Source: an uncultured Gammaproteobacteria bacterium | GTDB lineage: Bacteria > Pseudomonadota > Gammaproteobacteria > Pseudomonadales > Pseudohongiellaceae | Direction: 5' to 3' | DNA: 15,381 nucleotides | Assembly (NCBI GenBank): GCA_903889815.1 | Contig: CAISYX010000309.1 | Span: 1-15,381 of the forward strand | Program-made: the position numbers and the translations under genes | Notes under the pieces: generated by a model | The model's database searches: none | What the model was told of the DNA's origin: nothing | The model's input: the letters and a program-made list of their open reading frames with translations, nothing else | Part shown: positions 13,678 to 15,381 of the stretch, in pieces | How the letters are laid out: each line of letters starts with the position of its first letter | Position numbering within the stretch: the stretch's first letter is position 1

Positions 13678-15314
13678 CGCCAGTGCAAAACCCTTCCGCA
13701 CCGTCTCCCCGTGCCGCGAGTCCCCTCGCCGGTGCGGGAGCGCTGACGCTCACCCTCGCCTGTTTCTTCTTGCTGTTCACGGCCTTCATCTTCCCGTTCC
13801 GGATCGACTGGTTCGACAACATGAGCTACCTCTACTTTCCGGTGGAGCTGTTTCTGTTCGGTCTGGCGCTGCTGGTGCCGGGCAGGACAGGGCGCGTGCT
13901 GCGGGCTCTGGCTTCTATGCTGCTGGCAGTGGGCGTGATTCTGCGGGTGTCGGACATCGCCGCCTATCAAGTGTTCTCCCGCGCGTTCAATCCCGTGTTC
14001 GATGCCTATCTGCTGGTGGATGGCATGGGCTTTCTGCGCAGCTCCTTCGGCGTCGTCGGCGCGGTGCTGGTGGCGGTGCTGGCTGTCGGGCTGGTGCTGC
14101 TGATCGTGCTGCTGTCGTTTCTGGTGCTGCGCCGGGCGCAACGGGTGCTGCTGCTGGCGCCACGTCGCTCTCTTGTGCTGCTGTGCAGCGGCCTGCTGGT
14201 GTGGACGGCGCTTGCCTTTGCCGAGTGGCCCCGCGCGTCCCGCTACTTCGTGGAGCAGCTTGCCAAGCATGTCAACAACACCATTGCCGGCGTGATCGAC
14301 CTGGGCGAGTTCCGCGAGGTGGTGAATCAAGACCGCTACGCGCAGGTGCCCGGCGACACCTTGTTCGGCAAGCTGCAGGGCAAGGATGTGCTGGTAGTGT
14401 TCATCGAATCCTATGGCCGCATCCTTATGGATGGCGATCCCTATGCCACGCCGTTCCGGGAGTCGCTGGCCCGCGCCACGCAGACGCTGACAGCAGCCGG
14501 CTTCGAATCCCGCAGCGCCTTTCTGACCTCCCCCACAGTGGGCGGCATCAGCTGGCTGGCCCATGGCACGGCGCTGTCGGGGCTGTGGATCGACAGTCAG
14601 GTGCGCTATGACAGTTTGATGATGAGCGAGCGCCCCTCACTGGTACGCCTGTTCCAGAGAGCGGGCTGGCGCACCGTGGGCGTGATGCCGGCCATCACGC
14701 TCGCCTGGCCCGAGGGCGACTATTTCGGCTATGACCAGCTCTACACCGCCCCCGAGCTGGACTATCGCGGCCTGCCGTTCAACTACGTGACCATGCCCGA
14801 CCAGTTCACGCTGTCGCGTTTCCAGGAATGGGAGCGTGCCCGTGAGGATCGCAAGCCGGTGATGGCCGAGATCGCGCTGCTGTCGTCCCACGCCCCCTGG
14901 ACGCCGGTGCCCACCCTCATCGACTGGTCCGCCGTGGGTGATGGCAGCGTCTTCAATGCGCAGGCCAGTGCGGGGGATGCCGCAGATGTGGTGTGGCAGG
15001 ACCACGAGCGGGTGATGCGGCACTTCCGCGAATCGGCGGAGTATGTGGTGCAGACGCTGATGTCCTATGTCGCTGAGTTTGGCGACGACGACCTGGTGCT
15101 GCTGATTCTGGGCGACCACCAGCCGATGCCGATGGTGACGAACAACACCGACAGTCGCGACGTGATGGTGCATCTGGTGGCCCGTGACCCGGCGGTGCTG
15201 GAGGCGGTGGCGGGGTGGGACTGGACGCCGGGGATGCTGCCGGCGGATGGGGCGCCGGTGTGGCGCATGGACGCGGTGCGGGATCGCGTGATCGAAACCT
15301 TCACCCACCTGTAG
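13674..15314 (+). CDS. Membrane-anchored alkaline-phosphatase-superfamily (sulfatase/LtaS-like) enzyme
   Basis: This 546-residue inner-membrane protein has hydrophobic segments at about 24-42, 52-70, 76-92, 124-152 and 165-183. A periplasmic alkaline-phosphatase-superfamily domain runs from about residue 235. Metal-site and catalytic residues matching LtaS-type enzymes are Glu245 (VVFIESYGR), a Thr nucleophile probably at 288 (SPTVGGISW), His406 (SSHAPW) and Asp481-His482 (LGDHQPMPM). The family includes phosphoglycerol and phosphoethanolamine transferases and sulfatases; this one probably modifies a lipid or envelope glycan. The TTG start at 13674 overlaps the peroxidase stop; a GTG at 13683 is the alternative, and neither has a strong ribosome-binding site, so coupled translation is likely. 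The stop TAG at 15312-15314 is inside the REP element. Confidence 0.85.
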   Translation: MTPVQNPSAPSPRAASPLAGAGALTLTLACFFLLFTAFIFPFRIDWFDNMSYLYFPVELFLFGLALLVPGRTGRVLRALASMLLAVGVILRVSDIAAYQVFSRAFNPVFDAYLLVDGMGFLRSSFGVVGAVLVAVLAVGLVLLIVLLSFLVLRRAQRVLLLAPRRSLVLLCSGLLVWTALAFAEWPRASRYFVEQLAKHVNNTIAGVIDLGEFREVVNQDRYAQVPGDTLFGKLQGKDVLVVFIESYGRILMDGDPYATPFRESLARATQTLTAAGFESRSAFLTSPTVGGISWLAHGTALSGLWIDSQVRYDSLMMSERPSLVRLFQRAGWRTVGVMPAITLAWPEGDYFGYDQLYTAPELDYRGLPFNYVTMPDQFTLSRFQEWERAREDRKPVMAEIALLSSHAPWTPVPTLIDWSAVGDGSVFNAQASAGDAADVVWQDHERVMRHFRESAEYVVQTLMSYVAEFGDDDLVLLILGDHQPMPMVTNNTDSRDVMVHLVARDPAVLEAVAGWDWTPGMLPADGAPVWRMDAVRDRVIETFTHL

Positions 15315-15335
15315 GAGCGGGCCTGCCCGCGATTG
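15311..15335 (+). repeat. GTAG-type REP (repetitive extragenic palindromic) element
   Basis: GTAGGAGCGGGC-CT-GCCCGCGATTG starts with the GTAG tetranucleotide and has a 6-bp stem, GCGGGC (15317-15322) with GCCCGC (15325-15330). This closely matches the REP sequences common in Pseudomonas and related gammaproteobacteria, which are moved by RAYT transposases. Only one copy is seen in the window and no RAYT gene. It overlaps the stop codon of the preceding gene and may protect the mRNA 3' end or help termination. Confidence 0.8.
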
Positions 15336-15381
15336 CCGCTCGCGATCCGGACCTGCTTGCGGGGGACTGGACTGCGGACAC
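15336..15381. other. Short unassigned tail after the REP element
   Basis: These 46 bases contain no open frame that I would call and no T-run. They could be the degenerate continuation of a REP cluster, but no inverted partner of the REP stem can be seen before the window ends. Confidence 0.4.

Noticed and set aside
13614..14564. A 316-codon minus-strand frame rich in Gln and His opposite the membrane enzyme
   Set aside because: The His/Gln richness is what Leu- and Val-coding CTG/GTG runs give on the opposite strand; there is no start signal.

Overview
The window is GC-rich, densely packed bacterial DNA with fourteen protein genes and no RNA gene, CRISPR array, prophage or insertion sequence that I can see. 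The gene set suggests a free-living, aerobic, Gram-negative gammaproteobacterium: a periplasmic PQQ quinohaemoprotein, a FadL-type outer-membrane channel, many Sec signal peptides, class I PurE with PurK, and a GTAG-type REP element like those of Pseudomonas and Xanthomonadales. I cannot name the genus.

Left part (1-5866). Bases 1-142 form a perfect, loopless palindrome running to the window edge. It contains the 3' end of a quinohaemoprotein alcohol dehydrogenase-like gene (minus strand) and looks like an end-of-contig fold-back. A MATE exporter gene (minus) lies upstream of it. Divergent from these is a two-gene plus-strand unit. It encodes a secreted beta-propeller that keeps most of the catalytic residues of peptidyl-alpha-hydroxyglycine alpha-amidating lyase (PAL), and a secreted redoxin 4 nt later. 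An excellent intrinsic terminator closes it.

Middle part (5867-11879). On the minus strand are a FadL/OmpP1 channel, an ADP-ribosylglycohydrolase-family protein and a LysR regulator; the last two overlap by ATGA. Divergent from the regulator is a tight plus-strand operon: an SbtA-type sodium/bicarbonate permease, purE and purK. PurK consumes bicarbonate, so the operon joins a predicted bicarbonate importer to a bicarbonate-using step of purine synthesis, beside a LysR gene whose relatives include carbon-responsive regulators. This is the most attractive candidate system in the window.

Right part (11880-15381). A minus-strand pair encodes a C-factor-like short-chain dehydrogenase and a small HNH/zinc-cluster protein. 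A divergent plus-strand pair encodes a secreted two-cysteine glutathione peroxidase and a membrane-anchored alkaline-phosphatase-superfamily (LtaS-like) enzyme, joined by a TTGA overlap. The last gene's stop codon lies inside the REP element near the right edge. A fold-back at one end and a dispersed repeat at the other would fit a window that is a whole contig broken at both ends.

The remaining gaps are under 200 bp and hold candidate promoters, dyads and hairpins. All functions are inferred from remembered family motifs; no database search was possible.
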